64,000 bases of DNA from Pseudomonas yangonensis (GTDB taxonomy: Bacteria > Pseudomonadota > Gammaproteobacteria > Pseudomonadales > Pseudomonadaceae): contig NZ_BLJU01000006.1 of assembly GCF_009932725.1 (NCBI RefSeq), forward strand, positions 1 to 64,000. The letters run 5' to 3'. Position 1 is the first letter of the stretch. The number at the start of each line of letters is the position of its first letter. The notes below the pieces were generated by a model. That model saw only the letters and a list, made by a program, of their open reading frames with translations. It did not search any database and had not been told where the DNA came from. Position numbers and translations under genes: made by a program. Of this stretch, positions 1 to 9,108 are shown in pieces.

Positions 1-86
1 ATCCCATCCCGAACTCAGTAGTGAAACGACGCATCGCCGATGGTAGTGTGGTGCTTCACCATGTGAGAGTAGGTCATCGTCAAGCT
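1..86 (+). rRNA. rrf: 5S ribosomal RNA, 3' part (5' end outside window)
   Basis: The first bases match the conserved pseudomonad 5S rRNA from the CCCATCCCGAACTCAG loop through the GGTAGTGTGG helix to the 3' end AGGTCATCGTCAAGCTC. About the first 35 bases of the gene lie outside the window, so the upstream rRNA operon is cut off. A strong terminator follows directly, so this is the end of an rrn operon. The exact 3' end (84-87) is uncertain by a few bases. Confidence 0.96.
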
Positions 87-93
87 CCTATAC

Positions 94-130
94 GAAACCC
101 CAGATCGCAACCGCGGTCTGGGGTTTCTTC
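94..130 (+). terminator. Rho-independent terminator of the rRNA operon
   Basis: An 11-bp perfect stem (GAAACCCCAGA at 94-104 pairs with TCTGGGGTTTC at 117-127) encloses a 12-base loop and is followed by a T-rich stretch. It starts just after the 5S 3' end. Confidence 0.9.
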
Positions 131-279
131 TTTGCGCAGCAGAAAAGTTTACGGGTAGGGCCGGCTGCACTGCCTGCACTGCCAATGAGGCGCGAACAGC
201 CGTGCGCAGGACGCAACCTACGATATGTCGGCGTTTGGTTCTGCTCGGGTAGAATGCGCGAATTCTGCTGGGGACTTTC

Positions 280-939
280 ATGTCTGACTCGCCGCCCGAA
301 TCTTCCTTGCCTGTCTTGCCGATTGAGCAATTGGTCGCCTGTCATGAGTGCGATCTATTGATGCGCAAGCCGACGCTGCAGGATGGCGAAAGTGCCGAGT
401 GTCCGCGCTGTGGTTATGAGTTGTTCAGCCACCGCCATCATGTGGTACGGCGCAGTCTGGCTCTGGTGCTGACGGCTCTGCTGCTCTATATACCGGCTAA
501 CTTCCTGCCGATAATGCAGCTCAATCTGTTGGGCCAAACCTCGCAGGACACCGTCTGGAGTGGCGTGCTGGGCCTTTATGAGAGCGGCATGCAGGGTATC
601 GCCGTGGTGGTATTCCTTTGCAGTATGGCCGTGCCGCTGCTCAAGCTGCTTTGTCAGTTGCTGGTCCTGTTAAGCATCCGTCTCGATTTCGGGCGAAGCT
701 ACGGCCTGTTGTTCTACCGGATCTATCACCATATGCGTGAGTGGGGGATGCTCGAGGTCTATCTGATGGGCATTCTGGTGGCCATGGTGAAGTTGATGGA
801 CCTGGCCGATCTGAGCCTGGGCCTGGGGTTGTTCTGCTTCATCGCATTGCTTCTGGTGCAGGTGTGGCTAGAGGTGACCATGTCGCCGCATCAGATCTGG
901 GAAGCGCTGTCCGGGGAGGACATCCATGCGGGCGATTGA
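280..939 (+). CDS. PqiA/LetA-family inner membrane protein, first of two
   Basis: This 219-aa protein is a single PqiA-type module. A zinc-ribbon (C21-x2-C24 and C41-x2-C44) is followed by about four membrane helices containing the family signature LLYIPANFLPIM around residues 68-79. LetA/PqiA proteins are the inner-membrane partners of MCE tunnels that move phospholipids between membranes. E. coli LetA (YebS) and PqiA are about 420 aa with two such modules; here each module is its own gene. The next gene overlaps by 14 bases, pointing to translational coupling. Paraquat induction is a historical name and is not shown by the sequence. Confidence 0.9.
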   Translation: MSDSPPESSLPVLPIEQLVACHECDLLMRKPTLQDGESAECPRCGYELFSHRHHVVRRSLALVLTALLLYIPANFLPIMQLNLLGQTSQDTVWSGVLGLYESGMQGIAVVVFLCSMAVPLLKLLCQLLVLLSIRLDFGRSYGLLFYRIYHHMREWGMLEVYLMGILVAMVKLMDLADLSLGLGLFCFIALLLVQVWLEVTMSPHQIWEALSGEDIHAGD

Positions 940-1543
940 TGCAGGGCTGCTGGTCTGCCATGAGTGCCACCAGCTCAATCCGGTCGAAGAGGGAGTCAGG
1001 CATCAGTACTGCAGTCGCTGTGGCGGCCAAATACATGCACGTCGCCCCAATAGCCTCGTGCGTACCTGGGCCTTGTTGCTGACGTCGGCGATTCTCTATA
1101 TCCCGGCCAACCTGCTGCCGATCATGACGGTCAACAGTTTGGGCAAGGGGGCGCCAGCGACCATCATGGGCGGTGTAGTGGAGCTCGTTCACCTCGGTAT
1201 GCTGCCGATTGCGGCGGTGGTGTTCATCGCCAGTATTCTGGTGCCCACGTTCAAGCTGGTGGGTATCGCTCTATTGCTGTATTCGGTGCAGCGGCATCAG
1301 CCGATGTCCGCTCGCCAGCGTATTCTCATGTATCGCTTCATCGAGTGGATCGGCCGCTGGTCGATGCTCGACATCTTCGTCATCGCGATTCTGGTGGCGC
1401 TGGTGAATTTCGGCAGCCTGGCCAGTATCGAGGCTGGAGCGGGCGCCGCGGCCTTTGCCAGTGTGGTGATCCTGACCATGCTGGCGGCGCTGACTTTCGA
1501 CCCTCGCCTTATCTGGGACAACACGGAAACCGATCATGACTGA
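926..1543 (+). CDS. PqiA/LetA-family inner membrane protein, second of two
   Basis: This 205-aa protein has the same design as its upstream neighbour: zinc ribbon C11-x2-C14 / C29-x2-C32, then the LYIPANLLPIM signature and about four membrane helices. A clear ribosome-binding site (GGGGAGGA at 913-920) precedes ATG 926, which lies inside the end of the previous gene. Its own end overlaps the MCE gene by 8 bases. The two halves together would correspond to one full-length LetA; I infer that they form a heteromeric inner-membrane component for the MCE protein. Confidence 0.9.
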   Translation: MRAIDAGLLVCHECHQLNPVEEGVRHQYCSRCGGQIHARRPNSLVRTWALLLTSAILYIPANLLPIMTVNSLGKGAPATIMGGVVELVHLGMLPIAAVVFIASILVPTFKLVGIALLLYSVQRHQPMSARQRILMYRFIEWIGRWSMLDIFVIAILVALVNFGSLASIEAGAGAAAFASVVILTMLAALTFDPRLIWDNTETDHD

Positions 1544-3839
1544 CCTTCCCCTGGCCAAGACGCGTCCCGCTTCTAACTGGTCGGCCATTTGGGTTCTGCC
1601 TCTGATTGCCCTGCTGATCGGCGGTTGGCTGGCCTGGCGCGCGTACAGTGACGCCGGCATTCAGGTCGAACTGATCTTCGCCAGCGGCGAGGGCATCCAG
1701 GCCGGCAAGACCGAGCTGATGTACAAGGGCATGGCGGTGGGCAAGGTTACCGCCATCAGTCTCGACGATAGCGAGAAGAACCGAGGCGTCGTAGCCAGGC
1801 TGGAGGTGAACCAGGAGCTCGAACAGTACCTGCGCAGCGGTACACGTTTCTGGCTGGTCAAGCCCAATGTCAGTCTTGCAGGGATCAGTGGTCTGGAGAC
1901 GCTGGTCTCAGGCAACTACATCACCTTCAGCCCGGGCGATGGCGAGCCGAGCAAGAGTTTTACCGCGTTGGCTCATGAGCCACCGATGGGCGATGACGTG
2001 CCTGGCCTGCATCTCACGCTGAAAGCAGAGCGGCTTGGTTCGCTCAACCGCGATAGCCCGGTGTTCTATCGACAGATCCAGGTTGGACGGGTGAAGAGCT
2101 ACACCTTGGGAGAGGACCAGAGCACTGTCGAGGTGAAGGTGTTCATCGAGCCCGCCTACGCCAACCTGGTGCGCAAACATACGCGTTTCTGGAATGCCAG
2201 CGGTATCAGTGTCGACGCCGACTTCTCCGGCTTCAAGCTGCGCAGCGAGTCGTTGGCCAGCATCGTTGCCGGTGGCATTGCCTTCGCGACCCCCGAGCAC
2301 CGCAAGGACAGCCCGCCCACTGACCCTGCGCTGCCGTTCCGTCTGTACGAGGACTACGACGAGGCCCAGGCAGGCATCAAGGTCGTGGTAACGCTGACCG
2401 ATTTCGAGGGCCTGCAGGAAGGCCGCACGCCAGTGATGTACAAGGGTATCCAGGTCGGTTCGCTGAAAACCATGAAGGTGGACCGTGACCTCAACAGCGC
2501 CACCGCCGAGCTGACCATCAATCCGCTCGCCGAGGAGTATCTGGTCGAAGGGTCGGAGTTCTGGGTGGTCAAGCCATCCATTTCCCTGGCCGGTATCACC
2601 GGCCTCGAAGCCTTGGTCAAGGGGAACTACATCGCTGTGCGTCCGGGCGAGAAAGGCAAGCCGCCAGCGCGCAACTTCGTCGCACGCAGCAAGGCTCCGC
2701 CCTTGGACCTCGGGGCGCCCGGCCTGCATCTGGTGCTGTTTACCGAACAGCTGGGATCCATCGAAGTTGGCAGCCCGGTGCTCTATCGCCAGATCAAGGT
2801 GGGCTCGGTACAGAGTTACCAGCTTGGCCGCGACAACAGCCAGGTCGTACTGGGGGTGCATATCGAGCCGGACTACGTGCATCTGGTGAATACCTCTACG
2901 CGGTTCTGGAATGCCAGCGGCATCACCCTCAAGGGGGGATTGTCCGGTGTCGAGGTCAAGAGCGAGTCACTGCAGACCTTACTGGCTGGCGGAATCGCCT
3001 TCGAGACGCCGGATCTACAGGCCGTCAGGTCGAACCGCCAGGTGCAGCGCTTCGCCCTGCATGCGGACCGCGAAAGCGCCTTGCAGCTGGGGCAGCAGAT
3101 CAGCATCCGCGTCGCTGACGGCGATGGCCTGCAGCCCGGTACTCTGGTGCGCTACAAGGGCCTGGAGGTCGGCAAGGTGGAGAACCTGAGCCTGACCGAT
3201 GACCTGCAGGCGGTGATCCTGAATGTGCGCATCACCCAGGCGGCCGAGCAGATCGCCCGTGAGGGGACGCAGTTCTGGGTAGTGAAGCCGGAGTTGAGCC
3301 TGACCCGTGCCGCGAATCTCGGCACGCTGGTCAGCGGTCAGTATCTGGAGGTGCAGCTGTCGGCGCACAAAGGCACGCGCCGTACCGAGTTCGTCGCCCT
3401 GGCCAGTGCGCCGAATCAGGCGGTGCGCGAGGAAGGCTTACGACTGGTGCTGAGCGCACCGCGACGCGGTTCGATCAAACCGGGCGTGATCGTCAGCTAT
3501 CGTGAGGTACCGGTGGGCAAGGTGGTGGATTTCGAACTGGGGCCAACCTCGGATCGGGTGCTTGTCCATGTGCTGATCGAACCGCGCTATGCGCCGCTGG
3601 TGCGTTCGGGCAGCCGTTTCTGGAATGCCAGCGGCATCGGCGTGGATGCCGGGCTGTTCAAGGGCGTGAAGGTGCGCACCGAGTCACTGGAGGCATTGCT
3701 CGAAGGCGGCATCGCCTTCGCCACGCCGAACAATCCGGAGATGGGCGGCCCAGCCCAGCCGGGGCAGACCTTTGCGCTGTTCGAAGAGCCGCAGGAAGCC
3801 TGGATGCAGTGGGCGCCGAAGATCGTGCTGGAGCAGTAA
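1536..3839 (+). CDS. LetB/PqiB-like protein with six MCE domains
   Basis: This 767-aa protein has one N-terminal membrane anchor (about residues 15-32) followed by six MCE (MlaD) repeats. Their core motifs of the type GxxVxYKGxxVGKV or SPVxYRQIxVGxVxSY can be counted at about residues 48, 163, 285, 402, 523 and 640. MCE proteins of this type form stacked hexameric rings that bridge the periplasm as a lipid tunnel. For comparison, E. coli PqiB has three MCE domains and LetB/YebT seven, so this is intermediate. It is the last gene of a three-gene overlapping operon with the two PqiA modules and is followed by a terminator. Confidence 0.92.
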   Translation: MTDLPLAKTRPASNWSAIWVLPLIALLIGGWLAWRAYSDAGIQVELIFASGEGIQAGKTELMYKGMAVGKVTAISLDDSEKNRGVVARLEVNQELEQYLRSGTRFWLVKPNVSLAGISGLETLVSGNYITFSPGDGEPSKSFTALAHEPPMGDDVPGLHLTLKAERLGSLNRDSPVFYRQIQVGRVKSYTLGEDQSTVEVKVFIEPAYANLVRKHTRFWNASGISVDADFSGFKLRSESLASIVAGGIAFATPEHRKDSPPTDPALPFRLYEDYDEAQAGIKVVVTLTDFEGLQEGRTPVMYKGIQVGSLKTMKVDRDLNSATAELTINPLAEEYLVEGSEFWVVKPSISLAGITGLEALVKGNYIAVRPGEKGKPPARNFVARSKAPPLDLGAPGLHLVLFTEQLGSIEVGSPVLYRQIKVGSVQSYQLGRDNSQVVLGVHIEPDYVHLVNTSTRFWNASGITLKGGLSGVEVKSESLQTLLAGGIAFETPDLQAVRSNRQVQRFALHADRESALQLGQQISIRVADGDGLQPGTLVRYKGLEVGKVENLSLTDDLQAVILNVRITQAAEQIAREGTQFWVVKPELSLTRAANLGTLVSGQYLEVQLSAHKGTRRTEFVALASAPNQAVREEGLRLVLSAPRRGSIKPGVIVSYREVPVGKVVDFELGPTSDRVLVHVLIEPRYAPLVRSGSRFWNASGIGVDAGLFKGVKVRTESLEALLEGGIAFATPNNPEMGGPAQPGQTFALFEEPQEAWMQWAPKIVLEQ

Positions 3840-3855
3840 GACGATCATGAAAACA

Positions 3856-3885
3856 AAAGGGGCCGCAGTGAGCGGCCCCTTTCAT
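3856..3885 (+). terminator. Rho-independent terminator after the MCE operon
   Basis: An 11-bp stem (AAAGGGGCCGC at 3856-3866 with GCGGCCCCTTT at 3872-3882) and a 5-base loop sit 17 bases after the MCE gene stop codon. Confidence 0.85.
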
Positions 3886-3903
3886 ATTTGCGGTTATAAA
3901 AGC

Positions 3904-3959
3904 TCGCGGCTGAAGCCGCTCCTACACAAGATTGACCGTAGGAGCGGCTTTAGCCGCGA
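3904..3959. repeat. REP-type inverted pair (GCGGCT-AAGCCGC family)
   Basis: Two inverted copies of a 22-base unit (TCGCGGCTGAAGCCGCTCCT... and its reverse complement with one change) are separated by 12 bases. Each unit is itself a short palindrome. This is a common class of pseudomonad REP doublet. It sits between two convergent genes. Confidence 0.85.
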
Positions 3960-3964
3960 TGGTG

Positions 3965-6796
3965 TTAGGCCGTTTCAGCGGTCTCTTGCTGCTTCGGCAC
4001 CTCGACTTTGGCACTTTCGCGTGGCTTGATGAACTTCCAGTCCGCCTCGTCGATGTAGATGCCATTGGGGCCGCTGCCGCCTTCCAGGTCGATGGCCACG
4101 TGGGCCGAGACCTGCGGCTTGACCGAAGCCAGGATGGGCACGAAACCGAGCTGCAGGCTGGTTTCGATCAGCGCCTGCTGGTTGCGTTCGTCGATGTCTG
4201 CCGCCTCGTCGAGGTAGTAGGGCAGGCGCACGCGCCCGGCCTGCTCGCGGTCCATCAGGTGCAGCAACAGGTACATGTTGGTCAGCGCCTTGATGGTCAT
4301 GGTGGTGCCGTTGGAGGCCGCACCATCGATATCGGTGTGAATCACCGGCTGGCCGTGCACCTTGGTGATCTCGAAGGCCAGCTCGAACAGGTCCTTCAGG
4401 CCCAGCTGGTTGCCATTGGCCGCCACCAGGCGTGACAGGTAGTCCTTGGCCTCTTCGTTCTTGGCGTCCTGCTCGGCCGACTGCGACAGGTCGAACACCG
4501 ACAGGGTTTCGCCTTCCTCGTACTGGCCGGCGCTGTGGATGATCTGGTCAATATGACGCAGGGCTTCCTTGTTCGGCGCCAGGACGATGCGGAAGCTTTG
4601 CAGGTTGGAGACCTGGCGCTTGTTGATCTCGCGGTTGAACAGGGCCAGCTGATGCTCAAGGTTGTCGTAGTCGCTGCGGATATTGCGTAGAGTCCGGGCA
4701 ATGTCGGTGACTGCCGCACGGCGTGCCTTGGCCAGGGTGAGGGCTTCGTCCTGGCGGTGGGCGTAGGCGTTGACCAAGAGTTGCAGGCGGCGCTCGACGT
4801 CGTCCTCGCTGTCGAACTTGGCCACGCCTTTCAGGCGTACCTGGGCGTACAACGCCTCGATCTGGCCGTCGATACGCTGCAGCGCCTGCCAGGTGTCCTG
4901 GTAGTCGTTGAGCAGTGGCAACAGGTTGTCCAGCGAGTCGTCCACCGGATCCATGAACGGCGTGCCGAAGGGCAGGTCAGCCGGCAGCAGCTGGCGACGA
5001 CGCAGGGCGTCTTCCAGGGTGCGCTCCTTGGCTTCCAGATCGGCCAGTTGGCGGCTGACCAGTTGTAGCTTGGCGGAGAGTTGCTGTACGCGCTCGGCGA
5101 AGGCATCGCTGGCGCGCTTGAGTTCGTCCTGGGCGCCTTCCAGCTCGGCCAGGCGTTCGAGTTTCTGGGGCTCCTCGGCGGCCAGGGTCTGGCTCTTGCG
5201 GAAGTCTTCGAGAGCTTTCTGCGCATCCAGCACGGCCTGGTACAGCGTTTCGGCCTGGGCCTTGCTGGCGGCGCGGTCGGCGGCCACCGACTGCTGGGTC
5301 TTGAGCTGCTTGAGCTCGCGCTCCAGGCGATCCTTCTGGTCACGCAGGGCGGCGCGGTCGGCCAGTGCCTGCAGCGCCGGGGGCTCGATATGGCTGAGGT
5401 CGATGGACAGGCCCGGCACGGCGAAAGTATCGCCCTTGAAGCGATCCAGTACCGCTTCGACCGCCTTGACCCAGTCGTCGCCCTCGGCCTGGATGCCTTT
5501 CTCGCCCAGCGGCAGGCTGAACAACTGGCCGTTGAACAGGCGCATCAGACGGTCGACGTCCTGCTGGCTGAACTCCTCGCGCAGGCGCGAGTAGCTGTTG
5601 TTGTCGGCGTGGTCGAGCTGCTGCTTGACCGACTTGAGGCGTTTTTCCAAGTCGCGCAGGCGCTCGTCCAGGTCTTCACTGGAGAACTGGCGCGACTGCG
5701 CCAGGGCGCCGGCCAGTTCGTCGTGGGCGTCCTTGGCGGCGAGCAGTTGCTCTTCCAGCACCTTGGCATTCTCCACCAGGGCGAAGCGGTTCTTCAGCAC
5801 GGAAAGCTCGCCCAGCCAGCGCTGGATTTCACTGATTTCCCGCTCCAGGCGCATCAGTTCGGCCGTGCCGCCGCGCTGCTCGTTCTGCAGGCCGTCCTGC
5901 TCGTTGCGGTAATGCTCGGCCTGGATCACCAGCTCTTCCTTGCGCGCATCGGCATAGTCGTGCCAGGTGCCCAGCAGGTTGTCGAGCAGCGGCGAGAGAC
6001 GGTGTAGCTTGCCGCGCAGCACTTCGCGCTGGGCCACGCCCGAGGCCAGTGCCTCGATCAAGGGGCCGGCGGTGACCAGCGCCTGGTAGTCCTGCTCCAT
6101 GCGGCGCACGTCGCGGAATGCTTCCTCGGTGGCGGCGATATAATCGACGCTGCCCGAGCGCAGGCTGTGCTCGAAGGCATCGAGGAATAGCTGCTTGAGC
6201 TTGGCCGCGGTGATCTCGCGCATGTGCAGCAGGTTGATGAACAGCGCGCGGAAGGTCTTCAGACTCTGTTCGCTGGTCGAACGCAGCGGGATCAGGGTCA
6301 GGTCCAGCGGGATGCTGGTGTGGCCGCCGACCAGCAGGCGACGCAGTTCGTCGGGCTTGAGTTCGTAGGCGGTGATGCCGGCCTGGCCAAGGTTCTTGAA
6401 CAGTTCGCGCTGGCGCAGGCAGGTGCCGTTCTGCTGGTAGTGCTCCAGGTCCAGCTCGCCGGCGTAGGCGAAGAACTGGTGGCCGAAGCCGCCACCCGGG
6501 CCGCGACCGGCCACGCCGATCACGTGCGGGCCATGGGGCAGGGCGACCTCGACGAGGATGTAGCTGGTGTCGCTGGCGAAGTAGAACTTGCGCGAGGCCT
6601 CCAGGCTGTACTTGCCGAAGCTCATGTCCGACATGCGTGCCAGGATGGGGAACTGCAGGGCGTTGATCGAGGCGGACTTGCCCAGGTTGTTGGCGCCATA
6701 GACCGACAGCGGGTTTTCCAGCGGGAACAGGCCGAGGCTGTAGCCGGCGGTGTTCAGCAGGGCGAAGCGGCGGATGCCGTAGCGTTCCTGGCTCAT
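3965..6796 (-). CDS. mksB: MksB, SMC-like ATPase of the MksBEF condensin
   Basis: This 943-aa protein has a MukB/SMC layout. An N-terminal Walker A (GANNLGKS, residues 34-41) is followed by long Gln/Glu/Leu/Arg-rich coiled coils interrupted by a hinge-like globular part around residues 400-470. The C-terminal head carries a Walker B stretch, LDEAAD, at about 862-867. MksB compacts DNA together with the kleisin MksF and the winged-helix MksE. The ATG overlaps the mksE stop by 4 bases, so the two are translationally coupled. Gene order F-E-B matches the pseudomonad mks locus. There is no nuclease subunit (MksG/JetD) next to it, which argues for a chromosome-condensing role rather than plasmid defence. 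Confidence 0.93.
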   Translation of the reverse strand: MSQERYGIRRFALLNTAGYSLGLFPLENPLSVYGANNLGKSASINALQFPILARMSDMSFGKYSLEASRKFYFASDTSYILVEVALPHGPHVIGVAGRGPGGGFGHQFFAYAGELDLEHYQQNGTCLRQRELFKNLGQAGITAYELKPDELRRLLVGGHTSIPLDLTLIPLRSTSEQSLKTFRALFINLLHMREITAAKLKQLFLDAFEHSLRSGSVDYIAATEEAFRDVRRMEQDYQALVTAGPLIEALASGVAQREVLRGKLHRLSPLLDNLLGTWHDYADARKEELVIQAEHYRNEQDGLQNEQRGGTAELMRLEREISEIQRWLGELSVLKNRFALVENAKVLEEQLLAAKDAHDELAGALAQSRQFSSEDLDERLRDLEKRLKSVKQQLDHADNNSYSRLREEFSQQDVDRLMRLFNGQLFSLPLGEKGIQAEGDDWVKAVEAVLDRFKGDTFAVPGLSIDLSHIEPPALQALADRAALRDQKDRLERELKQLKTQQSVAADRAASKAQAETLYQAVLDAQKALEDFRKSQTLAAEEPQKLERLAELEGAQDELKRASDAFAERVQQLSAKLQLVSRQLADLEAKERTLEDALRRRQLLPADLPFGTPFMDPVDDSLDNLLPLLNDYQDTWQALQRIDGQIEALYAQVRLKGVAKFDSEDDVERRLQLLVNAYAHRQDEALTLAKARRAAVTDIARTLRNIRSDYDNLEHQLALFNREINKRQVSNLQSFRIVLAPNKEALRHIDQIIHSAGQYEEGETLSVFDLSQSAEQDAKNEEAKDYLSRLVAANGNQLGLKDLFELAFEITKVHGQPVIHTDIDGAASNGTTMTIKALTNMYLLLHLMDREQAGRVRLPYYLDEAADIDERNQQALIETSLQLGFVPILASVKPQVSAHVAIDLEGGSGPNGIYIDEADWKFIKPRESAKVEVPKQQETAETA

Positions 6797-7491
6797 GCGT
6801 CCATCTCCTGTGCGGCGCGTTCTTCAGCCATGGCGCGGGCCAGGGCGTCTTCCTCGGATTCGTCAATGTCCACGGCTGCGACCGGATCGGCATCGCCGTC
6901 ATCGTCCAGCAGCACCGGCGCCGGTAGCGGCAGATCGCTACTGTGCAGGCTGGCGGCCAGGTCGCGGTCATGCTGCACCGACAGGCAGACGTCGAGGAAA
7001 CGGTGCATCGGCGGCAGGAAGCGGTACACGCCGTTGCTGTCCTCGGCGAAGCCGAGCTGTACCAGGCGGCGGATGATCTTGTCCTCCAGCTCCTCGAAGG
7101 TGGTCACCTCGGCCTGAAGGAACAGGTCGCGGTACTTCTCCAGCAGCGCCGGCAGCTCGTCACGGCCGATGCTGCCGCCGTCGAGCACGGAGAGCGGGTC
7201 GCGGCCCTGGTCGGCCAAATGCTCGACCAGGATGAAGGTGAACAGCGCCAGGCGCTGGGCGGTCTTGTTCACCTGCGGGGCGACCTGCTCGGGGACGAAG
7301 TAGTAGAAACCGCGCGGGTCGCACACCAGCTCGAAGCCGAGGGCGCGGAACAGCGCGCGGTACTGGTCCTGCATGCTGGACAGCTGGGCGTAGCACTCCG
7401 GCTCGCTACGGGAGATGTGGTAGCCCTTGAACAGATCGCGGAAGGCGGCCGCGAGCTGGGTCATTTCTTTCAGATCGATGTTCATACGCAA
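6793..7491 (-). CDS. mksE: MksE, condensin accessory subunit
   Basis: A 232-aa MukE/MksE-type protein with predicted winged-helix segments and a very acidic C-terminus (many Asp/Glu after residue 200). It is the middle gene of mksF-mksE-mksB, overlaps mksB by 4 bases, and lies 78 bases downstream of mksF across a long palindrome. The family links kleisin and ATPase heads. Identification rests on size, position and the partner genes; similarity across the family is low. Confidence 0.88.
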   Translation of the reverse strand: MRMNIDLKEMTQLAAAFRDLFKGYHISRSEPECYAQLSSMQDQYRALFRALGFELVCDPRGFYYFVPEQVAPQVNKTAQRLALFTFILVEHLADQGRDPLSVLDGGSIGRDELPALLEKYRDLFLQAEVTTFEELEDKIIRRLVQLGFAEDSNGVYRFLPPMHRFLDVCLSVQHDRDLAASLHSSDLPLPAPVLLDDDGDADPVAAVDIDESEEDALARAMAEERAAQEMDA

Positions 7492-7505
7492 TGCTCACGG
7501 GCAGT

Positions 7506-7563
7506 CGTAGGGTGCGCTGTGCGCACCAGGTCGTCGGTTGCGGTGCGCACAGCGCACCCTACG
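7506..7563. repeat. Long palindrome between mksF and mksE (REP-like)
   Basis: Two inverted 21-base arms (GTAGGGTGCGCTGTGCGCACC at 7507-7527 and its exact reverse complement at 7542-7562) flank a 14-base spacer. Each arm contains its own inner palindrome, so a double or a single long hairpin can form. It fills most of the gap between the mksF stop and the mksE start, inside the transcript. No T-run follows on the minus strand, so it does not look like a simple terminator; RNA stabilisation or partial termination are possible. Confidence 0.85.
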
Positions 7564-7569
7564 GGCAGC

Positions 7570-8811
7570 TCAGCCATTGGGCTGGCCTACCAGGGCAAAG
7601 GAGGCGAGGCTGACCTCATGGTCGCGGGTCAGGTACTGGCGGCGCTCCAGGCGTTCACGCTGGAAGCGCGACTCGCGCGACAGGCGCGAGAACCAGTAGA
7701 GCAGCTCGTCGGTGGCGCCTTCGGGCTCCTGTTCCAGCAACCAGGTCATCAAATCCGGCAGCGGCAGGGCCTGCTCGCAGCGTTCGATCATTTCCCGCGC
7801 GGTCTTCGGCGCCTTGGGCGCGCCGCCCTTGCGGCTGCCGCTGGCCTTGGGGAAGTGCGCCGGCTTGGCTTCGAAGCGCGCCAGAGCGTAGACGTAGGCC
7901 TCGACCTGGCTGGCTGAGCCGAGGAAGTTGCTCTGCGGCCGGGTGAACAAGGGCATCGCCGCTTGCGGCACGGCGTCGATGCCCTTCTTGCGGATCACCG
8001 ACAGCGCCAGTGCCGCGCCACGGGTCACGGCGTTGTGCCGGCGGGCTTCCTCGCGCAGCGGCAGCAGCAGCTCGCGAGCCTTGCGCAGGGTCAACTGGGC
8101 GGTGGTTTGCATCTCCAGGATGCGCGCGTGGGTGCGCAGCAGCAGGTCGTCGTCGACCAGTTGGCCGAGGCGCTGCTGGTCGCCGAGCAGGCGCAGCAGC
8201 ACCTGTTCGACCCGGCGCACGCCCTGCTCGAAGGCGCCGTCGGCAGCGACCAGCTGGATCATCGGCTCGACGTACTCGTCCCAGGTGGCCAGCACCTCGG
8301 CGTAGCGCTGGCGCAGGGGGATCTGCCGATCGCTGGTCTTGGCCCGGTCGGCCACGCCGACCAGCGCCTGTTCGTCGTTGGCCAGCTTCTTCAGCACGTC
8401 GCGCACGCGCATATCGAGCAGGCGCAGCTGGCGCGCCAGGTCGTTGGCGTCGCGCACCTCGAAGGCGTCCTGGATATAGCCGGCCAGGCGCTCCAGATGG
8501 CGCAGGTAGGCTTCGATCTCCAGGCACAGGCCGAGGCGGTGCTCACGGCGCAGGTAGGCGAGAAAGTCGTGGATCTGCGCGTTGAGCTCGAAGCGGTTGG
8601 GGCTCTTGGCCACCGGCACCAGGATGTCCAGGCGGATCCAGGTATCGAGCAGGGCGGTGGTGTCGCTGGGCGTGGCGTCGGGCAACTGCGTGGCGAGCTG
8701 GCTGCGCAGCTCCACCAGGCTCAGGGTGCCGGCGTCGAAACGCTCGCAGAGCGGTTCGAGCAACGTCCAGTGTTCGGCGAGGGCGCGCAAAACGCGCTTG
8801 GGATCGATCAT
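7570..8811 (-). CDS. mksF: MksF, kleisin subunit of MksBEF condensin
   Basis: This 413-aa mostly helical protein has an N-terminal winged-helix-like segment (residues about 1-85), central coiled coils, a basic linker (SGSRKGGAPKAPK, about 320-335) and a C-terminal domain. Size and order (first gene, before mksE and mksB) fit MksF. Kleisins join the two ATPase heads of the MksB dimer. The 297 bases upstream (8812-9108) hold no gene and must carry the promoters for this operon and the divergent exported-protein operon; I saw no confident -35/-10 pair. Confidence 0.88.
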   Translation of the reverse strand: MIDPKRVLRALAEHWTLLEPLCERFDAGTLSLVELRSQLATQLPDATPSDTTALLDTWIRLDILVPVAKSPNRFELNAQIHDFLAYLRREHRLGLCLEIEAYLRHLERLAGYIQDAFEVRDANDLARQLRLLDMRVRDVLKKLANDEQALVGVADRAKTSDRQIPLRQRYAEVLATWDEYVEPMIQLVAADGAFEQGVRRVEQVLLRLLGDQQRLGQLVDDDLLLRTHARILEMQTTAQLTLRKARELLLPLREEARRHNAVTRGAALALSVIRKKGIDAVPQAAMPLFTRPQSNFLGSASQVEAYVYALARFEAKPAHFPKASGSRKGGAPKAPKTAREMIERCEQALPLPDLMTWLLEQEPEGATDELLYWFSRLSRESRFQRERLERRQYLTRDHEVSLASFALVGQPNG

Positions 8812-9108
8812 CGAGGCGCCGGGTCCAGGCAGGTTAAAAGAGGAGATTGTACTGCAAGCTGGATGCCTGTTTTGAGTCCCAGTCGATCAGAGGCAGGTAA
8901 GCCGATAGGCGAGGTGGCAAGACGAGGAGCGGTGTTACGCAGTTGTTGCGGCTGGTAACACCCGTCTCGCTTCGATGAGCGTGCTGGCGGCGCGGTAGTG
9001 GCGCTTTCTCGACTATGGGTCGGGCCGTTCTGGCGCTGATCTCCCTATAGTTGCCATAAGGATTCGAGCCGGAGTGCTCGACGTCACTATAAGAACAGGG
9101 GTTTCGCC

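Noticed and set aside
5081..6007. Long open frames antisense to mksB and other GC-rich genes.
   Set aside because: They mirror the codon structure of the real gene on the other strand, have no starts with ribosome-binding sites and encode low-complexity sequence.
3965..8811. Wadjet/Jet plasmid-defence system.
   Set aside because: Only the three condensin genes are present; there is no JetD/MksG nuclease gene on either side.
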